Shown here: positions 27,695 through 38,170 of the stretch, one piece after another
Layout: the number at the start of each line of letters is the position of its first letter
How positions within the stretch are numbered: position 1 is the stretch's first letter
NCBI GenBank assembly: GCA_002070185.1
Contig: MWCT01000003.1
Location: forward strand, 1 to 64,000
Length of the DNA stretch: 64,000 nt
Direction: 5' to 3'
Origin: a candidate division BRC1 bacterium ADurb.Bin183
GTDB taxonomy: Bacteria; Sumerlaeota; Sumerlaeia; MWCT01
The notes under the pieces: model-generated
Database searches by the model: none
Seen by the model: only the letters and a program-made list of their open reading frames with translations
Told to the model about the DNA's origin: nothing
Translations under genes and position numbers: made by a program

Positions 27695-30600
27695 TTAGTA
27701 GCTGATGATTCCCGTTGTTTCGGTTGCAAGCGGCGGCGCGGCGAGCATGAAAATTCCCATGCTCGAAATCGGCGCAGAAACGCGGTTCCATTCGGGGAAA
27801 TGAGTTGATTTGAGTTTTTCCCACTTCCCGCTTTTTTCATCCCACTGATAGAGAGACATTTCTGAAACGGTTGTCCGGTAAGCCTCATCCAGATCCATCG
27901 CATAGGACATGCTCAGATTTGCCTTTCCACGCAACTCCTCGCCATTATTGGAATAAAGACGGAATGGTCCCTTGACTAGCGAAAGGTTCCTATCGCCGGC
28001 ATCGGGACGCCCTGTCAACTCAAAGGCAAGGGTTGCACCCGGGGGATAAGATTCCGCCTTCATGTGAAGTCCGAGGGGCGCTTCCGCACCGCCCCAGTCC
28101 AGTTCTTTCCCCTTTGGCGGGAAGATAAAGTTAAATCGCGCAGCGCCCACGCTTTCCAAAGCATCAATATCTATTGTCTGCGCAACAATCATACCTTCGG
28201 GATCTGTCGCCACATCCATGATAACCGTTCCCTCATAACGGCTCGTCTTTGCATCCCAAGCCATGACAGGCATAATCGGTTGCGGCAGCAAAGAATCTTC
28301 TATCCAGACTAAAACCTGCGGCGGCTCAGCAAGAGTCGTGGTTGTGCTGACAGCTATATGCAGCGTGTCGGTTGTCGCACCCGGAATAGCGGAAACCCTG
28401 ACAGTGTAGGGATTGGGTGGAGCGACAATTTCCTGCGTCGTTGCCTTGAGCGTCTGCTTTGGATTCTCCGCCATTTCGTTGCGCCTATCTCCTTTTTGAA
28501 CTTTACGACCCGTCGGGTCCTGAATAGTGACAATGCGGAATGAATCGCCGTGCTGCAGCATGGCTTGGTCGTACTTATGGACGCCATACATCATAACTTC
28601 GCCGTTCGAATCCGTACGCCCCATGTAAGCCGTAATGCCCGAACGCGTCAGCAGCGTCACATCGCAATTGCGGTCAGGAGTGTCCCATACCGTTAAAAAG
28701 CGATAAATGGCATCATGGGCGCCCGTATCCGAATCATTGAGAATCTCCACAGTGCACCACCCTTTGCAGGGGAGGCTGTCTGGTCCCGGAACCTGATCGC
28801 CGCGATCTGCGGGGCTGATAAGAGTCCACCGGGGAGTCGCCATCTTGTCGGCATAACGCTTCTTGAGCCACTCCCAGCAGGACATGCCGTACTGGCGATG
28901 CTGTTCCGTGCGATGGTTATGCGGATTGGCTGCAAGGATATCGCAAAAATTGGGCATTACATTATCCATAACGGATGCCGAGTAAGCAGAATGTAGTGCA
29001 TATTTTGAACCTGGCACAAACTGCTCCATTGTGCAACTGGCGGCATTTTCTTCTTCGGTTTCCTCATTCCTAATAAAATATTCGTCAAAGAGAGCCAATC
29101 CATAGTGTCCGAACTCATGGATGATGGTGTTATATCCGATAAGGTTGGTATAAGGTCCCACATGGCAATTTCTGCCATCGAAAAATCGTGGCAAATGGAT
29201 TTTCCTTTCCACATTGGCGCTATCAATCCCGCCAATACCGGCGCTGGGCCATCGATAACCCTGATACATGCGGATATCGGCGCCCAACCACTGATTTTTA
29301 TTATCGCGGATTTCCACATTCTCAAAGAACATCTGCCCGTCCGTGCTAGCGTAAAGGAAATCGCCGGCAAGACGATAGCCTTCACGCAAATGCTCCAGAT
29401 AACGCTCCCCCGCGTCCCACTCCAAACTCACCACAATATTGAACCCAATGACTGTGTTCTGCTTTCGCATCGTTATCATAATGGGTCCGGCAAGCGATGA
29501 AACAACATGGGGGGCAACCGTCCCGTCATCATTGACTACAACATTGGATATGTAGTGGCGCCTCTGCCATGCCGGAACGCCGCCAGTATTGTGAAATGGA
29601 CGAACCGTCGGAAACTCTTGTTTCATATAGAGGACATACAGGCGGTCGCTAAGGAAAACATCGGGAACAGTTATACGTCCCGAAGCATTTGTTTTTCCAA
29701 TATACTCATTATTGCGAAAGACTTTTGCATTTGCCCTAATGGGATAACTCACTACGCCTCCTGAATCAATTTCTTCCCGAACAATAACCTCAATGGGCGT
29801 GCCTGCTCTCGCGGGGAAGGGTCCCAGAACACTTGACTCGTTGCCGCAATTATCCACTAGCGCCAGTCCCAATTCATAACCCTTTGTCGGGTCGGGCGGT
29901 GTGAATATTATATCGGTTGATGTTGAATGAGAAACATAGTTGTGGGGATAATTATCAGATTCGCCAAACTCACGATATACGATATCCCAATCGCGCACAC
30001 CGCTTAAAGTATCTTCGGCGATAACTTTCACATTGAATTTGCCCGTCCCCGCTATAGATGAAATTCTCAGACTGCCGCGCGGCGGTGTTTTATCTATCCA
30101 AAAAGGTCCAAAATGCGCCGCTTCTGAATAATTCCCTGCAACATCCTTTGTTTGAGCATGACAATACCACGTGTTGCCATCGCCAAGATTTTCGCTCTTA
30201 ACATACGAATATAAAATAGTTTCCGTCCCTGTGACAGGGATGGAATCAGGCATAAGGGTGTAATTATACCGAATACACTGATTGCCGCTAAGGTTATCAT
30301 CCATAAGGGTAACTTTAACCACAGCATAATTGCTGGAGAGCCAGGTGCTCGTCTTGTATTCATTGCTGTATAAGTTGATTGTCGGCGGCGGCGGCGGCGT
30401 GGCGTCTATCCAGAACGGACCAAAATGGAGAGTCTCAGCGGCGGCATTGCCCGCCTTGTCCACGGCGCGAAGATGAAAATACCAACTCTTTCCATCCGAT
30501 AGAATCGGAGATTCAATGCTCCTCGGTTCATACCCAGTATCAGGTATGGCGTCGGGGATGCTTGCCGCCGATTGCGTAAAACTATATGAATATCCACCGA

Positions 30601-33600
30601 TGCCAGAAATAACATCCGAACCCATATTCCAGGTCACATTGATGCGGTTGAAGCGGCACCACTCCTCTACCCGATGAGCATGCGTGTTGACAATGCTCGG
30701 ATTCGTCGGAAGCGTGATGTCCGTCTTTACATAATAAACCGGACTGTTGCCGATGTTTCCATTTAAATCCTGTATGGAGAATTTGATCCTGTTCGCGGAT
30801 CGCGATTCCTGATTGAAAGGCACTCCAATGGCAATCAGCGTCGCTGAAGTCGAACCTTCGCGGGCGGTGCAGACGGGTTGAAAAGGTCCATGCCATAACC
30901 CGCCGCCGTTGGTGGTGTAATAATACTGCGCGCTGTTGATCCGCAAACCCCCTTGATCCGAAACATGAACGCGGCAGTCCGGCGTCAGGTCATTCGTCCA
31001 GTCAGCAGGAATGAAGTTCGTCCAACCGCCCGGCGGCGTGCCGTCCCCATGATAAAAAACTGAGCAGAATTCGCTCGGAGCGACGGCGACAATATCAGGC
31101 ACATCATCAAAATCCATCGCCATAAAACGAGCACAGGAGTATCTCCCAATTGAAGGCAGAGAACCATTCGACGCCTCTTCCCATCCCCCCGTACTCAGCG
31201 ATTGCAAAATCTTTAAGCCCCCCTCATCCCCGCAAACAATAAAGTCCGGTATTCCATCGTGAGTTATATCTGCGGCGGATATGGATGTAAAATTCCCAAT
31301 CATAACGGGCAGTTTAACTTGCTGCCATTTTCCGCTGCCAGGGTCGTTTTGATATAACTCCAAACCCGATTCAGCCTTGCAGAAAATCACATCCTGATAA
31401 CTGTCATTATTTACATCAACCGCTGCTATACTCACATAATTGTCGGTTGCAGGCAGTCCGTCATCAAAGACACTCCATGTTCCAAGGGGCGACTGACGCC
31501 ATATCTTAACGCCCTTTTCCAATGTTGATGCTGCAAGATCCATAATTCCGTCCTGATCAAAATCCGCGACGGCAAATTTAGTGGGCGTTGCTGCTGTGGG
31601 GGGTCTTGTCATGCTAACCCAACTGGTCGTATCGGTATCATAGTGATAAATAAAAATCCCCGCGCCCGGCTTTCCGGCAATAATCTCCATCTTGCCGTCG
31701 TGATTCAAATCTGCAAATAAGACAGGATTATAATTTTCGCCCATGGGCAAGCCCGCATTTGCCTCTTCCCAGTTATTGTTTCCACGATTGCGGAAGCAAT
31801 AGATCCCTTTATGGGAAGTACTTCCCGCCACAATATCCGGTTTGAAATCGCCGTCAAAATCGCCGACACATACTGATGGAATATCCCCAAATGTTGGAAA
31901 TTTCTCAGACGTAATTTCCGACCAATGAACGCGATCTGTCCGACTCCAAAGCGTCAAACCAATCCCCTGCGTCCCAATGACAAGATCCGTCAAACCGTCT
32001 CGATTCAAATCCGCGCCATCCACACACAAAGCGCCCACCGATGGCTTCTGGGGCGCTGTGCCCGTTGTGTAATCCACATCAACATGAGTCGGCTCGAAAT
32101 AATATATCGCAATCCCGCCGTTTTTGGATGCGCCTGCCAGATCATATCCGCCGTCATGATCGCTGTCCGCCATATCCAGATTCCAATACAAGTTATTTTT
32201 TTCAATATCCTCCTGCCAGAGCCATGAACTCCCCACAATACCCTTATAGGCATAAAGCCCGCCGATTGTCATATTGCTGAAAAAGATATCGGTGTGGGCA
32301 TCGCGCGGCTGATTGCCAACCGCAAGCCCTATAAACGCCCCGCTGGGCAAACCAGCGGATATATTGGGAAATGATGGTTCAAGACCAGAAAACGCGTGCA
32401 CGCCCAGTTTGGACGTGGAAATTACATCCATTTTACCGTCGTGATTGACGTCCGATATGCCAACTTGATGAAAATAGCCTGATCGCGGCAGATCGAAATT
32501 ACCAAAAATAAAATTAAAAAACGTCGTGTGACGCCAAAACCCAAGCCCTTGCCCATCCGCCGATGCCGCAACCAAATCAAGCAATCCGTTATCCGTCCAG
32601 TCCCATGCGGCAATCCCCCACCATGAACCGGTGTTTGAAGGTTGGGGTGTCTGTGCAGTCCATGTCCCGTCGCCACTGCCCTTATAAAAATGGACGCCCT
32701 TATCATTGCCTGATGTGGCAATAATGTCCGGATTGCCGTCGCGGTTGAAATCGGCGACAAGAACTTTATTGCATGTGAACCCGGATGAAGGAAGACCAGC
32801 GGAGGATTCGACCCATTTGTTTTCGGAAAAGCGGCGATATACTTTTATTCCAGCCTCATCGGCGCAACCGGCGATGATATCAAGCCAGCCGTCATGGTTC
32901 ACATCCATCAAGGCAATGCTATTGAAGTTTCCCGTTTCGGGAAGTCCCCAGGTTTCCTTTGTCCATGAACGGTCAGGCGCGGCGATGAATGCCGCCAAAC
33001 CTTTATTTTCAGCAGAACCGGCAACGATGTCCAATATGCCGTCTTTATTTAAATCACCAAAAGCGACGTCGCGATAATACCCATCAGTTGCAATCATGAT
33101 AAGGGTCTTGGGCGAAGGCGTAGGCGTAGGCGTCGGCGTCCCCGTAGGTCGCGGCGTGGGCGTCGGCGTAGGAGTGGGCGTGGGTGTCAGGCTGGGCGTG
33201 GGCGATGGTGTGGGATCCACATAAGGGGTTGGAGTAGGCGATATTGTCGGCGTAGGCGTCGGCGTAGCGATTGGCTCCGAGCTGTATTCATCTGCCCCGA
33301 TATCCCAATCGGAGCCGTCGCCTCGCGCCTGCGCCGTTCCATCAAAAGGGCGCGCTTGCCCTTCGTAATCTATGGCGACTTCATCAATGCGCCCGCCGGC
33401 GTCAATGCAGGGAGATGTGGAAGAAATATGATAATCCATGTTTTCCGGATCAACAAGAGAGGGATTGGTATTAATCGTACCCGTTCCGCCGCCCGACCAG
33501 TTTTCCACACAGCAATATTGCGGCGAGGAGCAATCGCTCATCTGCGCGCCGGATATTGCCGTATTACCCCAGATGATATTATTTTTGATAACACCCGAAC

Positions 33601-34612
33601 ACCCTTCCATTCCGCCGCCGGTGCCCGATGATGAATTCCCATAGATAGTATTGTTCTGGACTTTGACGCTGCAATAAAGAATGCCGCCGCCCTTGCTGTT
33701 AACGGAACCGCTTGCCTTATTCTTCGCCACAATATTATTTTCGATAACAGCGCCGCAGGAATTAATTCCCGCCCCGCCGTATGCATTATTCGATCTGATA
33801 ACATTTCCTCGAATTGTCCCATCGCATGATGAAATACCTCCTCCATAACCTCCAGCCCTATTATTGACAATCTCATTATATTCAATAACACCATTACAGG
33901 AGAGGAGCCCGCCGCCATTTTGCGAACCGACAAGCGCCTTGTTTGCCGAGATTTCATTCTTGTAAATATGCCCTTGGCAATAAGCCAGCCCGCCGCCCCA
34001 TGATGCGCTATTTGAATAAATTATATTATTGCGAATTGTGCCGTCGCATCCATTCAAGCCTCCGCCGGCATCATCAGCATCATTGTTTAATATTGTGTTG
34101 AATTCGATTAAGCCATCACAATCATAAATTCCCCCGCCGCTCCCGCTCGGATATGTTGTCAGGACAGCCTTGTTTTCTATAATCTGATTATATTTGATAG
34201 TGGCGTGAGTGCCATTGCCCAGAATACCACCGCCATTATTGCTTTTCCCCTTATAAATCTCGAACCCCAGTAAAGCGCAACTTGAGTTTTCCGTCCCTGA
34301 AAAAGTTACGACAGGACCATCCCCCACGCCATCGTTGTCAATATCCCCGTTAATAATTGTTGCCCATACTGTTCTTTCATTCAAAGGATTGGTTGACCGC
34401 AATATGATATTCTTTCCATGGAAATGGATATTTTCCCGATATTTTCCCTCCGCTACGATAATCACATCGCCATCCGCTGCCATATCAATCGCCCCTTGAA
34501 TTGTCGCGCTGTCTGCTGGAACCTTTATGACACCGCAAAAACCTCCTGCGCTCAGCAAAAGCATGATAACAAAAAACAACCCCGTCTTTGAGCAAGTGCA
34601 AAGTGCTTTCAT
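27695..34612 (-). CDS. Giant secreted protein: beta-helix, FG-GAP repeats, Ig-like domains, CLCA-like metallopeptidase
   Basis: The 2305-residue product starts at the ATG at 34612 (GGAGAGGG upstream; the frame also offers a TTG at 34630) and has a Sec signal peptide. Order of parts: right-handed parallel beta-helix with repeated GGGI/NNI turns (about 20-440), ending PCIDAGG and DIGADEY; Thr-Pro-rich linker (about 447-504); a long run of FG-GAP/VCBS repeats with calcium-type DxNxDG loops (about 505-1210); Ig/fibronectin-like beta domains with WIDxTPP boundaries (about 1210-1600); and a region with HEFGH (1832-1836) followed five residues later by FDEY, then Cys-rich sequence to about 1910. The C-terminus is beta-rich with no sorting signal I recognise. 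Probably a surface or matrix protein with protease activity. Confidence 0.85.
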   Translation of the reverse strand: MKALCTCSKTGLFFVIMLLLSAGGFCGVIKVPADSATIQGAIDMAADGDVIIVAEGKYRENIHFHGKNIILRSTNPLNERTVWATIINGDIDNDGVGDGPVVTFSGTENSSCALLGFEIYKGKSNNGGGILGNGTHATIKYNQIIENKAVLTTYPSGSGGGIYDCDGLIEFNTILNNDADDAGGGLNGCDGTIRNNIIYSNSASWGGGLAYCQGHIYKNEISANKALVGSQNGGGLLSCNGVIEYNEIVNNRAGGYGGGISSCDGTIRGNVIRSNNAYGGAGINSCGAVIENNIVAKNKASGSVNSKGGGILYCSVKVQNNTIYGNSSSGTGGGMEGCSGVIKNNIIWGNTAISGAQMSDCSSPQYCCVENWSGGGTGTINTNPSLVDPENMDYHISSTSPCIDAGGRIDEVAIDYEGQARPFDGTAQARGDGSDWDIGADEYSSEPIATPTPTPTISPTPTPYVDPTPSPTPSLTPTPTPTPTPTPRPTGTPTPTPTPSPKTLIMIATDGYYRDVAFGDLNKDGILDIVAGSAENKGLAAFIAAPDRSWTKETWGLPETGNFNSIALMDVNHDGWLDIIAGCADEAGIKVYRRFSENKWVESSAGLPSSGFTCNKVLVADFNRDGNPDIIATSGNDKGVHFYKGSGDGTWTAQTPQPSNTGSWWGIAAWDWTDNGLLDLVAASADGQGLGFWRHTTFFNFIFGNFDLPRSGYFHQVGISDVNHDGKMDVISTSKLGVHAFSGLEPSFPNISAGLPSGAFIGLAVGNQPRDAHTDIFFSNMTIGGLYAYKGIVGSSWLWQEDIEKNNLYWNLDMADSDHDGGYDLAGASKNGGIAIYYFEPTHVDVDYTTGTAPQKPSVGALCVDGADLNRDGLTDLVIGTQGIGLTLWSRTDRVHWSEITSEKFPTFGDIPSVCVGDFDGDFKPDIVAGSTSHKGIYCFRNRGNNNWEEANAGLPMGENYNPVLFADLNHDGKMEIIAGKPGAGIFIYHYDTDTTSWVSMTRPPTAATPTKFAVADFDQDGIMDLAASTLEKGVKIWRQSPLGTWSVFDDGLPATDNYVSIAAVDVNNDSYQDVIFCKAESGLELYQNDPGSGKWQQVKLPVMIGNFTSISAADITHDGIPDFIVCGDEGGLKILQSLSTGGWEEASNGSLPSIGRYSCARFMAMDFDDVPDIVAVAPSEFCSVFYHGDGTPPGGWTNFIPADWTNDLTPDCRVHVSDQGGLRINSAQYYYTTNGGGLWHGPFQPVCTAREGSTSATLIAIGVPFNQESRSANRIKFSIQDLNGNIGNSPVYYVKTDITLPTNPSIVNTHAHRVEEWCRFNRINVTWNMGSDVISGIGGYSYSFTQSAASIPDAIPDTGYEPRSIESPILSDGKSWYFHLRAVDKAGNAAAETLHFGPFWIDATPPPPPTINLYSNEYKTSTWLSSNYAVVKVTLMDDNLSGNQCIRYNYTLMPDSIPVTGTETILYSYVKSENLGDGNTWYCHAQTKDVAGNYSEAAHFGPFWIDKTPPRGSLRISSIAGTGKFNVKVIAEDTLSGVRDWDIVYREFGESDNYPHNYVSHSTSTDIIFTPPDPTKGYELGLALVDNCGNESSVLGPFPARAGTPIEVIVREEIDSGGVVSYPIRANAKVFRNNEYIGKTNASGRITVPDVFLSDRLYVLYMKQEFPTVRPFHNTGGVPAWQRRHYISNVVVNDDGTVAPHVVSSLAGPIMITMRKQNTVIGFNIVVSLEWDAGERYLEHLREGYRLAGDFLYASTDGQMFFENVEIRDNKNQWLGADIRMYQGYRWPSAGIGGIDSANVERKIHLPRFFDGRNCHVGPYTNLIGYNTIIHEFGHYGLALFDEYFIRNEETEEENAASCTMEQFVPGSKYALHSAYSASVMDNVMPNFCDILAANPHNHRTEQHRQYGMSCWEWLKKRYADKMATPRWTLISPADRGDQVPGPDSLPCKGWCTVEILNDSDTGAHDAIYRFLTVWDTPDRNCDVTLLTRSGITAYMGRTDSNGEVMMYGVHKYDQAMLQHGDSFRIVTIQDPTGRKVQKGDRRNEMAENPKQTLKATTQEIVAPPNPYTVRVSAIPGATTDTLHIAVSTTTTLAEPPQVLVWIEDSLLPQPIMPVMAWDAKTSRYEGTVIMDVATDPEGMIVAQTIDIDALESVGAARFNFIFPPKGKELDWGGAEAPLGLHMKAESYPPGATLAFELTGRPDAGDRNLSLVKGPFRLYSNNGEELRGKANLSMSYAMDLDEAYRTTVSEMSLYQWDEKSGKWEKLKSTHFPEWNRVSAPISSMGIFMLAAPPLATETTGIISY
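33100..33270 (-). repeat. Thr-Pro-rich linker coding repeat
   Basis: Low-complexity GC-rich triplet-pair repeats (GGCGTn on the plus strand) encode alternating Thr-Pro/Ser-Pro between the beta-helix and FG-GAP regions of the giant protein. The same kind of linker occurs in the genes at 35717 (about 35842-35990) and 59149 (about 60155-60215 and 61597-61776), suggesting a common way of spacing secreted domains in this organism. Confidence 0.9.
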
Positions 34613-34742
34613 AATCTGTTCCCTCTCCAATATGAATTTGGAAAACTTTCACCAACAATATATTTATATACGTTTTGCAATTTATGTAAATCAATAATTT
34701 ATTTGGGTTTTTTGCAGATTTCGCACGGAATGAAGTTGTATC

Positions 34743-34794
34743 TTGACGAAATATCGCAGCTTTATGTTACTGTCCGTAATTTGTATATTACAAA
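34743..34794 (+). promoter_or_regulatory. Possible promoter and palindrome upstream of the secreted hydrolase
   Basis: TTGACG (34743-34748) could be a -35 box, with GTTACT 17 bp downstream as a poor -10. Nearer the gene, TTTGTA-TAT-TACAAA (34780-34794) is a perfect 6-3-6 palindrome, 30 bp before the ATG, placed as an operator would be. The region also separates the divergent giant secreted protein. Evidence is symmetry and position only. Confidence 0.3.
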
Positions 34795-34823
34795 ATAATG
34801 AACCAATATTTTAAGGGGCGGCA

Positions 34824-35720
34824 ATGCGACTGTTTATATTATGTCTTTCGGTTATCCTTGCCTTCATCGCGAACGGTTTTTGCGAGGAGAATGGAACGGA
34901 GTGGAAATCGGACAAACTGGGGGAATGGATTATTGTTCCCATGAAGAATGCGCCATACCCCCATCAAAGCCGTGAAAACGGCTGGTCGAACAAAGATAAT
35001 TCATACTCCTTTTATGCCAATTATAGCGACAGCAGCGTGGGAATTCTCATCCCGCCTTTTTACGAGCAGAAGGATGCCGTTGATCTGGCAATCCATTTCC
35101 ACGGTCACATGAATAATGTGGCAAAGCAGATTGAACAGTTCAACCTGCGGCATCAGTTAAATGACTCCCATCGAAACATCATCCTGCTGCTCCCGCAGGG
35201 TCCAAAAAATGCGCGCGACTCCGGCTGCGGAAAAATGGAAGACCCCAACGGATTGAAGAATCTGATTGCGGAAGCGGTAGATTTTCTTTTTGAATCGGGT
35301 AAAATTAAAACAAAACAAATCGGTAATGTTATACTCTCAGGTCATAGCGGCGCTTATCGCCCGCTTGCCTATTGCCTTGATGTCGGCGGCATGGATTCCA
35401 ATATCAGCGAGGTCTATCTGATGGACGCCAGCTACGCAAATCTGGAAAGCTATTCCAACTGGGCAGCGCGCTCCGGCGGCAGATTCATCAGCATCTTCAC
35501 AAGTCATCTGGCGGGTGAAAACGTAAAAATTATGCGCAACATCCAGCAAATGGGCGTCAAAGATTTCCCCATTCTCCTTGATGAAGATGTCACAACTGAA
35601 ACGCTTAAAAAGAATCGAATTATCTTTATCCACACCGCACTCGGTCATAATGAACTTATGTTCGAAACCCAATACCTTTCACGATTCTGGGAAACGGGAG
35701 AACCAGATAAGGCAAAATGA
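34824..35720 (+). CDS. Secreted alpha/beta-hydrolase
   Basis: The 298-residue product has a Sec signal peptide (1-20) and an alpha/beta-hydrolase domain with an oxyanion stretch HFHGHM (about 90), nucleophile elbow LSGHSGAYRP (about 172), a candidate acid in YLMDASYA and a C-terminal HTALGHNEL that could supply the catalytic His. It is therefore an esterase, lipase or peptidase-type serine hydrolase acting outside the cytoplasm; the substrate is unknown. AAGGGG lies 5 nt from the ATG. Its stop overlaps the next gene by ATGA, starting a run of coupled envelope genes. Confidence 0.8.
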   Translation: MRLFILCLSVILAFIANGFCEENGTEWKSDKLGEWIIVPMKNAPYPHQSRENGWSNKDNSYSFYANYSDSSVGILIPPFYEQKDAVDLAIHFHGHMNNVAKQIEQFNLRHQLNDSHRNIILLLPQGPKNARDSGCGKMEDPNGLKNLIAEAVDFLFESGKIKTKQIGNVILSGHSGAYRPLAYCLDVGGMDSNISEVYLMDASYANLESYSNWAARSGGRFISIFTSHLAGENVKIMRNIQQMGVKDFPILLDEDVTTETLKKNRIIFIHTALGHNELMFETQYLSRFWETGEPDKAK

Positions 35721-36664
35721 AAACGCCCTTATTTGCCATTATTATCAGCTGCATGCTCCTCGGCGTGGCGCATTCGCAAGAGGTCATCAAAATCAGCCCC
35801 TCGGATATATTCTCAGGAATGCCTACTTCACCCACGCTGACCCTGACACCGACCCCGATACATTCTCCAACGCCATCCCCTTCGCCGACATTCACGCCAA
35901 AGCCAACGCCCACGTCCAAACCAAGCCCTACGCCGATGCCGACTCCCACGCCAAGCCCCTCTCCCACTCCCGCGCCAAAACTGTCCCCCGCTGCCGCGCC
36001 GATTAATACACCCGCCGCAGACGCGCCAACAACTCCCGCGCTAACCCTTTCCAATCCACAGCCCCGCAAGACCAACATCATCTTCGATAATGCCGCCTTG
36101 AACGATTTTATCCGAACCAATCCCCTGCCCGATGAAAAGCAGATATCGGAAAAACCGATTGCGCCGCTTCCAGATATCGAAACCCTTCGAAGGCAGCTGC
36201 ACGCGCCGGATTCCCCGACGCCCGCGCCCGCTTCCGGATATGTCAAATATGAGCTGCCCTTCCGCATCCAAAACATCGAAAATCCATGGGCAGAAAATGT
36301 TGCCCGACTTGATGTGAATTATTTATTTCGCGCATTCCTCGGAAGCATTGAGATAACCCGCATGAGAGACGGCGAAACCATCCGCTTTCTCAAAAACATA
36401 CGCTCGCACGAATTCCTTACACTTGAACCGGGAGTCTATCAAATACGCGGCGAATTCTGGCTTTTGCGAAACCCATCCGAAAAAATTAAAGGGCTTTTCG
36501 GCGAATACACATTCGCGGCGCAGACATCTTATCTGATTGAAATGGATTCGCAGCTCGAACAGGCGCTCCTTTATGAATTAGAACTCCGCGAGGCGGAAAA
36601 ACTTCAGGAAAAACAGCGGCGCGATACAGCGCCGTATGCGCGCGAAAGGATGCCCAGACAATGA
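35717..36664 (+). CDS. Secreted protein with Thr-Pro-rich linker, function unknown
   Basis: The 315-residue product has a Sec signal peptide (1-20), a Thr/Pro/Ser-rich segment (about 38-110), an intermediate region (110-175), a beta-rich domain (about 180-280) and a charged C-terminal helix. No enzymatic motif is seen. It overlaps both neighbours by ATGA: the hydrolase before it and the glycosyltransferase after it. The linker suggests that the C-terminal domain is held away from the membrane or partner, but the function is unknown. Confidence 0.75.
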   Translation: MKTPLFAIIISCMLLGVAHSQEVIKISPSDIFSGMPTSPTLTLTPTPIHSPTPSPSPTFTPKPTPTSKPSPTPMPTPTPSPSPTPAPKLSPAAAPINTPAADAPTTPALTLSNPQPRKTNIIFDNAALNDFIRTNPLPDEKQISEKPIAPLPDIETLRRQLHAPDSPTPAPASGYVKYELPFRIQNIENPWAENVARLDVNYLFRAFLGSIEITRMRDGETIRFLKNIRSHEFLTLEPGVYQIRGEFWLLRNPSEKIKGLFGEYTFAAQTSYLIEMDSQLEQALLYELELREAEKLQEKQRRDTAPYARERMPRQ

Positions 36665-38115
36665 CCCGCGTCCTCATCCTGACAACCGAACCGCTGCCCT
36701 ATCGCGGCATGCTCACAACAGGCGCGGGGCTGCGCGCATGGGGTTTGGCGGAAGGACTGCGCGCCTGCGGTTTGGACGTCTCAATCGCCATGCCCGCCGA
36801 TACCATCGAAGGCAGAACAATTAACGACCCCGCCTTCTCAGCCGATACCAACATTTTCAAACGCCCCTTTCTCATGGAATTCATCAACAAAATCAATCCG
36901 GATGTTCTTGTCTTTCAACATTGGGGACTCATGGAGCATTTGCAAGGAGCAACCTGTCCCCTCGCCCTCGACCTTGCCGGTCCCCACCTTTTAGAGCGTT
37001 ACTACTGGAGCGATTCTAATATCACTTCAAGCGATGAACCCGCAAAAGTCTTCAGCACGGATTATGAAAAAAACCTCTCGGAAAAACTCCGCGCTTTGCG
37101 GCTTGCTGATTTCATCACATGCTCCGGCACATTCCAGAGGCATTACTTCCTCCCATTTCTCGCAATGACCGGATGGCATATCAACAGCGGCAGCCTACCT
37201 GTCATCCCTTTCTCCATCAACCCCGTCCCGCCCGAAGGACGCGGCGCGTTGGAGCGGCAGCCGGATACATTTGTTTACGGGGGCATGTTTCTCCCTTGGC
37301 AGAATCCGGAAAAACCCCTGCGTTGGCTGCTTGAGGTCTTTGATGAATTCAATCGAGGAACGCTCCTTTTCTTTGGCGGCATGCACCCGACTATGGACGT
37401 CTCGCAGGGAAAATTTGAGGGACTCCTTCAACATCTTTCCAAACATCCCCGCGTTGTCATGAAGGGGATGCTCCCCTTTGACGAATTATGCAAAGAGTAT
37501 ATTCAGGCATCTGCGGCGTTGGATTTGTGCGAGCAAAATCCCGAGCGCGAACTCGCTTTCACCACACGCACTGCGGTATATCTATGGTGCGGATTGCCCG
37601 TCATTTATAACAACTACTCTGAGCTTTCGGGTTATATCGAAAAAGCCGATGCCGGTTGGTGCCTTGATCCCGAGGATGAAAAAACCTTTAAGCAAACTAT
37701 TCGAGATATCCTCAATAACAATACCTCTCTTGAAGAAAAACGGCGCAATGCAGCAAATCTCTGCGCCAACAAACTTGACTGGACAAAAACAATCAAACCC
37801 CTTGCTGATTTCTGTCTGGCGCCTTTTTATCGCGAAGGCAAGTCCGGCGTCCTCTTGGCTGCCGAATATCGCACGCAAAAAATGTCGCAATTGGAAATGG
37901 ATTTGGAGCAAACGCGGCGCGAACTGCTCACGCTCAAAGGGAAAATGATATTCAAATTCTATGAACGCGCCTCGCTCTTTCGTCCGCTCCTTGCGCTGAT
38001 TATTTTCATCCTCGCCCTCCCCTTATGCCTTATGATGCTCTTGCTTCTCATCTTTTCAGATATCTTCCGACCGGCAAAAGGAAAGTCGAAAAAAGTTGAC
38101 AGTCAAGGACAGTAG
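36661..38115 (+). CDS. Glycosyltransferase (GT4-like) with C-terminal membrane anchor
   Basis: The 484-residue product begins as a GT-B enzyme (RVLILTTEPLPYRGMLTTGA, GLRAWGLAEGLRACGLDV) with a Rossmann-like second half containing FVYGGMFLPWQNPEK, VVMKGMLPFDEL and the sugar-nucleotide-binding region LWCGLPVIYNNYSELSGYI. A short coiled coil (about 405-430) and a hydrophobic segment (about 440-468) follow and would anchor it to the inner membrane. It overlaps the preceding gene by ATGA. Donor and acceptor cannot be told; export of a glycosylated product by the following TolC-like protein is possible but not shown. Confidence 0.8.
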   Translation: MTRVLILTTEPLPYRGMLTTGAGLRAWGLAEGLRACGLDVSIAMPADTIEGRTINDPAFSADTNIFKRPFLMEFINKINPDVLVFQHWGLMEHLQGATCPLALDLAGPHLLERYYWSDSNITSSDEPAKVFSTDYEKNLSEKLRALRLADFITCSGTFQRHYFLPFLAMTGWHINSGSLPVIPFSINPVPPEGRGALERQPDTFVYGGMFLPWQNPEKPLRWLLEVFDEFNRGTLLFFGGMHPTMDVSQGKFEGLLQHLSKHPRVVMKGMLPFDELCKEYIQASAALDLCEQNPERELAFTTRTAVYLWCGLPVIYNNYSELSGYIEKADAGWCLDPEDEKTFKQTIRDILNNNTSLEEKRRNAANLCANKLDWTKTIKPLADFCLAPFYREGKSGVLLAAEYRTQKMSQLEMDLEQTRRELLTLKGKMIFKFYERASLFRPLLALIIFILALPLCLMMLLLLIFSDIFRPAKGKSKKVDSQGQ

Positions 38116-38170
38116 GCTTTCCATCGCTTAAATCAATTGAATACAATCCTCATTAAAAGGGCAAAAAATT

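Noticed and set aside
33100..33270. Short tandem DNA repeats as a regulatory or mobile array
   Set aside because: They are codon-level Thr-Pro repeats in frame within a secreted protein.
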